From: Gemmiger formicilis | GTDB lineage: Bacteria > Bacillota > Clostridia > Oscillospirales > Ruminococcaceae | Assembly (NCBI RefSeq): GCF_016900095.1 | Contig: NZ_JACJJP010000030.1 | Span: forward strand, 1-40,836 | DNA length: 40,836 nt | Direction of reading: 5' to 3' | Position numbers and translations under genes: made by a program | In this document: one piece after another, positions 38,756-40,836 of the stretch | How the letters are laid out: each line of letters begins with the position of its first letter | Position numbering within the stretch: position 1 is the stretch's first letter | Notes under the pieces: generated by a model | Database searches by the model: none | Told to the model about the DNA's origin: nothing | What the model saw: only the letters and a program-made list of their open reading frames with translations

Positions 38756-40684
38756 ATGAAAAAGCTCATGGCATCTGCACTCGCTGCCGCCATGGTCGTC
38801 AGCCTGGCTGGCTGCGGCGCTTCCAGCACCGCAACTTCCGGCAGCGGCTCTGCGGCTGCGACTTCGGAGAACGCGGCTACCGCGTCCACTGAGTCTGTGC
38901 TCAACACCGACACCAGCACGCTGTACATCAACCTGGCGTCTGAGCCCGATCGTCTGGATCCGGCTCTGAACTCCACCGTTGACGGCGCCGTTCTGGCTGT
39001 CAACAGCTTCGTGGGTCTGCTGACCTACGACGAAAACGGCCAGCTGATTCCCGGCGTGGCGGAAAGCTACGATGTTTCCGAGGACGGCATGACCTACACC
39101 TTCCACCTGCGTGAGAGCAAGTGGAGCGACGGCACCGAACTGACCGCTAAGGACTTTGTCTACAGCTGGAACCGTGCTGCCAACCCGATGACCGCTTCCG
39201 ACTACAGCTACCTGTTCGACGGCCTGATCGCCAAGAACGAGATTGCCGAGGAAATGGTTGCCAACCCCGAATACGACGCTGCTGCCGCTGAGGCTGCCGC
39301 TGCCGCCGGCGAAGAGTACAGCACTCCCGCTGAAGTGTACAGCGACGCTGCTCTGGCCGAGCAGGAAGCCAACAACATCCTGGTGGGTGTTGAGGCTACC
39401 GATGACTACACCCTGACCGTCACCCTGGTCAGCCCCTGCCCGTACTTCCTGAGCCTGTGCGCTTTCCCGACCTTCTTCCCGGTCCCGCAGGCTTCTGTGG
39501 AAGCTGCCAACACCGACGGCACCAACCCCGGCGCCTGGGCTCTGGAAGCCGGCTTCGTCTCCAACGGTCCCTACACCTGCACCGCTTGGAACCATGACGA
39601 AAGCATGACCTACACCAAGAACCCCAACTACTACGATGCCGACAGCGTTTCCATCGAAACCCTGCAGTTCATGCTGAGCGCCGATGACACCGCTATCTAC
39701 AACGCCTACATGGCCGGCAACCTGGACTTCATCGATACCATTCCCAATGAGGAAATCCCCAACCACAATGGTACCGACCCCGAATTCTACATCGCTACCA
39801 ACATCGGCACCTACTACGTTGGCTTCAACGTGAACTCCAAGCTGTTCGAGGGCAAGACTCCCGAGCAGGCCAGCGCCATGCGTGAAGCCATCAACCTGCT
39901 GATCGACCGTCAGTACATCGTTGACACCATCGGTCAGACTGGCCAGGAACTGGCCAACACCTTCGTGCCCGCCGGCATGAGCGACTCCAACGGTGCTGAA
40001 TTCCGTCAGAACACCGACAGCTACACCTATCCCGATGCTGAGGCCGTCGGTTACTTCGATCCCAGCGAGGATGCCTACGACGAAAACCTGCAGACCGCTA
40101 TCTCCCTGCTGGAGAGCGCCGGCTACGAGTTTGACGACAACGGCATGCTGAGCTCCTCCACCCCGCTGTCCTTCACCTACCTGACCAACGAAGGCGCCGG
40201 CAACGAAGCCATCGGCGCTGCTATCCAGCAGGATATGGCCGCTGTGGGCATCACCGTCGACGTGGAGACCCAGTCCTGGAACGTCTTCCTGAACGAACGT
40301 AAGGCCGGCAACTACGACGTCTGCCGTCAGGGCTGGCTGGCTGACTTCGATGACCCCATCAACATGCTGGAGATGTGGACCACCGAGTCCGGCAACAACG
40401 ACGCTCAGTTCGGCCGTCCCGATGAGACCGGCTCCGTGCCTTCCTACGCTCCGCAGAACTGGGATACCTACAACGATCTGATCGCCAGCATCAAGGCTGA
40501 GACCGACCTGACCAAGCGTGTTGGTCTGATGCACCAGGCTGAGGACATGCTGATGGAGACCTGGGCTGTTGTGCCTCTGTACTACTACAACGACCCCTAC
40601 ATGCAGAAGTCCAATGTGGAAGGCGTCTACACCAACTCCTTCGGTTACAAGTACTTCCACCATGCCACCAAGACCGCTGCCTGA
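38756..40684 (+). CDS. oppA: Peptide ABC transporter substrate-binding lipoprotein (OppA type)
   Basis: A 642-residue lipoprotein: signal MKKLMASALAAAMVVSLAGC with lipidation at C20, then an Ala/Ser/Thr-rich tether (about 21-55) and the family 5 solute-binding fold. LYINLASEPDRLDPALNSTV and VAESYDVSEDGMTYTFHLRE are typical. An alanine-rich insert (about residues 165-205, around AEAAAAAGEEYSTPAEVYSD) lengthens the protein beyond the usual 540. Its codons use more T-ending triplets (GCT, CGT, TCT) than its neighbours, as expected of a highly expressed gene. TAGGAGGAA precedes the ATG. Confidence 0.95.
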   Translation: MKKLMASALAAAMVVSLAGCGASSTATSGSGSAAATSENAATASTESVLNTDTSTLYINLASEPDRLDPALNSTVDGAVLAVNSFVGLLTYDENGQLIPGVAESYDVSEDGMTYTFHLRESKWSDGTELTAKDFVYSWNRAANPMTASDYSYLFDGLIAKNEIAEEMVANPEYDAAAAEAAAAAGEEYSTPAEVYSDAALAEQEANNILVGVEATDDYTLTVTLVSPCPYFLSLCAFPTFFPVPQASVEAANTDGTNPGAWALEAGFVSNGPYTCTAWNHDESMTYTKNPNYYDADSVSIETLQFMLSADDTAIYNAYMAGNLDFIDTIPNEEIPNHNGTDPEFYIATNIGTYYVGFNVNSKLFEGKTPEQASAMREAINLLIDRQYIVDTIGQTGQELANTFVPAGMSDSNGAEFRQNTDSYTYPDAEAVGYFDPSEDAYDENLQTAISLLESAGYEFDDNGMLSSSTPLSFTYLTNEGAGNEAIGAAIQQDMAAVGITVDVETQSWNVFLNERKAGNYDVCRQGWLADFDDPINMLEMWTTESGNNDAQFGRPDETGSVPSYAPQNWDTYNDLIASIKAETDLTKRVGLMHQAEDMLMETWAVVPLYYYNDPYMQKSNVEGVYTNSFGYKYFHHATKTAA

Positions 40685-40719
40685 TCCAATCAGCGTAACG
40701 GATTGAACAGCAAATAAGG

Positions 40720-40755
40720 AACCGCCCCCGTGCCAGGCACGGGGGCGGTTTTTTG
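40720..40755 (+). terminator. Terminator of the opp operon
   Basis: A 12-14 bp GC stem (ACCGCCCCCGTGCC/GGCACGGGGGCGGT) followed by T5. Confidence 0.92.
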
Positions 40756-40775
40756 ATGGCGCCGAATAGGCATGA

Positions 40776-40836
40776 TAAAATCCCCCAGTTCAACTGGGGG
40801 TGGATAAAAAATACTTTAGTGAAGAGAAAGAACCTC
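40776..40836 (+). mobile_element. Probable left end of an IS200/IS605-like element
   Basis: CCCCCAGTTCAACTGGGGG (40782-40800) is a 9-bp hairpin with a one-base loop, followed by an A/T-rich stretch and GAAGAGAAAGAACCTC at the edge, which could be the leader of a transposase gene just outside. The apex GTTCAAC matches the hairpin at 59-81. No transposase codons are visible, so this is an inference. Confidence 0.4.

Noticed and set aside
38681-40663. 660-codon open frame opposite oppA
   Set aside because: It is a Val/Gly-rich antisense shadow of a clear lipoprotein gene.
1-40836. CRISPR array, prophage or classical defence island
   Set aside because: No regularly spaced repeats, cas genes, phage structural genes, toxin-antitoxin pairs or restriction genes were seen.

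Overview
The window looks like chromosomal DNA of a strictly anaerobic, high-GC member of the Firmicutes, most likely an Oscillospiraceae/Ruminococcaceae gut bacterium of the Faecalibacterium, Gemmiger or Subdoligranulum type. The reasons are Gram-positive ribosome-binding sites, a T-box leader, an [FeFe] hydrogenase, LL-diaminopimelate aminotransferase, a two-gene SufC-SufB Fe-S cluster pair, a PASTA protein and a lipoprotein-type peptide-binding protein, all with GC-rich codon use. The genus is inferred, not proven. There is no rRNA operon, CRISPR array or prophage. Both ends carry hairpins that look like ends of IS200/IS605-type elements, so the window may be a stretch of chromosome, or a contig, bounded by insertion sequences.

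Layout. 1-90: hairpin-rich element end. 108-2355: an ECF sigma factor and its membrane partner, overlapping and reading leftward, with a probable self-recognised promoter. 2366-7370: leftward housekeeping genes (FMN-type oxidase-like protein, dapL, NdpA-like nucleoid protein, a small unknown, a uracil/xanthine permease) and one rightward small unknown. 7536-8480: an AEC-family carrier. 8549-12536: divergent citrate synthase and aconitase, whose shared 367-base control region holds two good promoters and several inverted repeats. 12586-14991: a membrane-anchored C39-type peptidase, then DUF523 and patatin genes. 15116-17542: tandem AI-2E-family permeases. 17639-19297: sufC-sufB. 19464-21935: a T-box (asparagine specifier) followed by asparagine synthase and a GNAT acetyltransferase. 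22011-25695: divergent typA and a CBS/DRTGG manganese pyrophosphatase. 25713-28002: an MFS transporter preceded by a 15-codon leader ORF and a terminator, then a PASTA-only membrane protein. 28177-29397: a BTAD regulator with a degenerate GGDEF-like tail. 29482-29769: tRNA-Arg(ACG) with a duplicated 3' end. 30419-34005: a flavoprotein/[FeFe] hydrogenase pair. 34389-40684: a five-gene oligopeptide ABC importer.

How the genes fit together. Citrate synthase and aconitase supply the first steps of an oxidative branch towards 2-oxoglutarate; no isocitrate dehydrogenase is present here. DapL serves lysine and peptidoglycan synthesis. AsnB is switched by uncharged tRNA-Asn. The Opp system imports peptides. 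The hydrogenase pair disposes of reductant as H2 or exchanges electrons with NAD(P)H and ferredoxin. SufCB would supply Fe-S clusters for the hydrogenase and aconitase. The points most worth a second look are the MFS leader peptide/attenuator, the BTAD regulator with a ruined GGDEF motif, the 172-base duplication at tRNA-Arg, the NuoF/GltD-like fusion partner of the hydrogenase, the palindromes between citrate synthase and aconitase, and the palindrome plus T-tract just after the opp promoter. I did not find a multigene system that I could call clearly undescribed.
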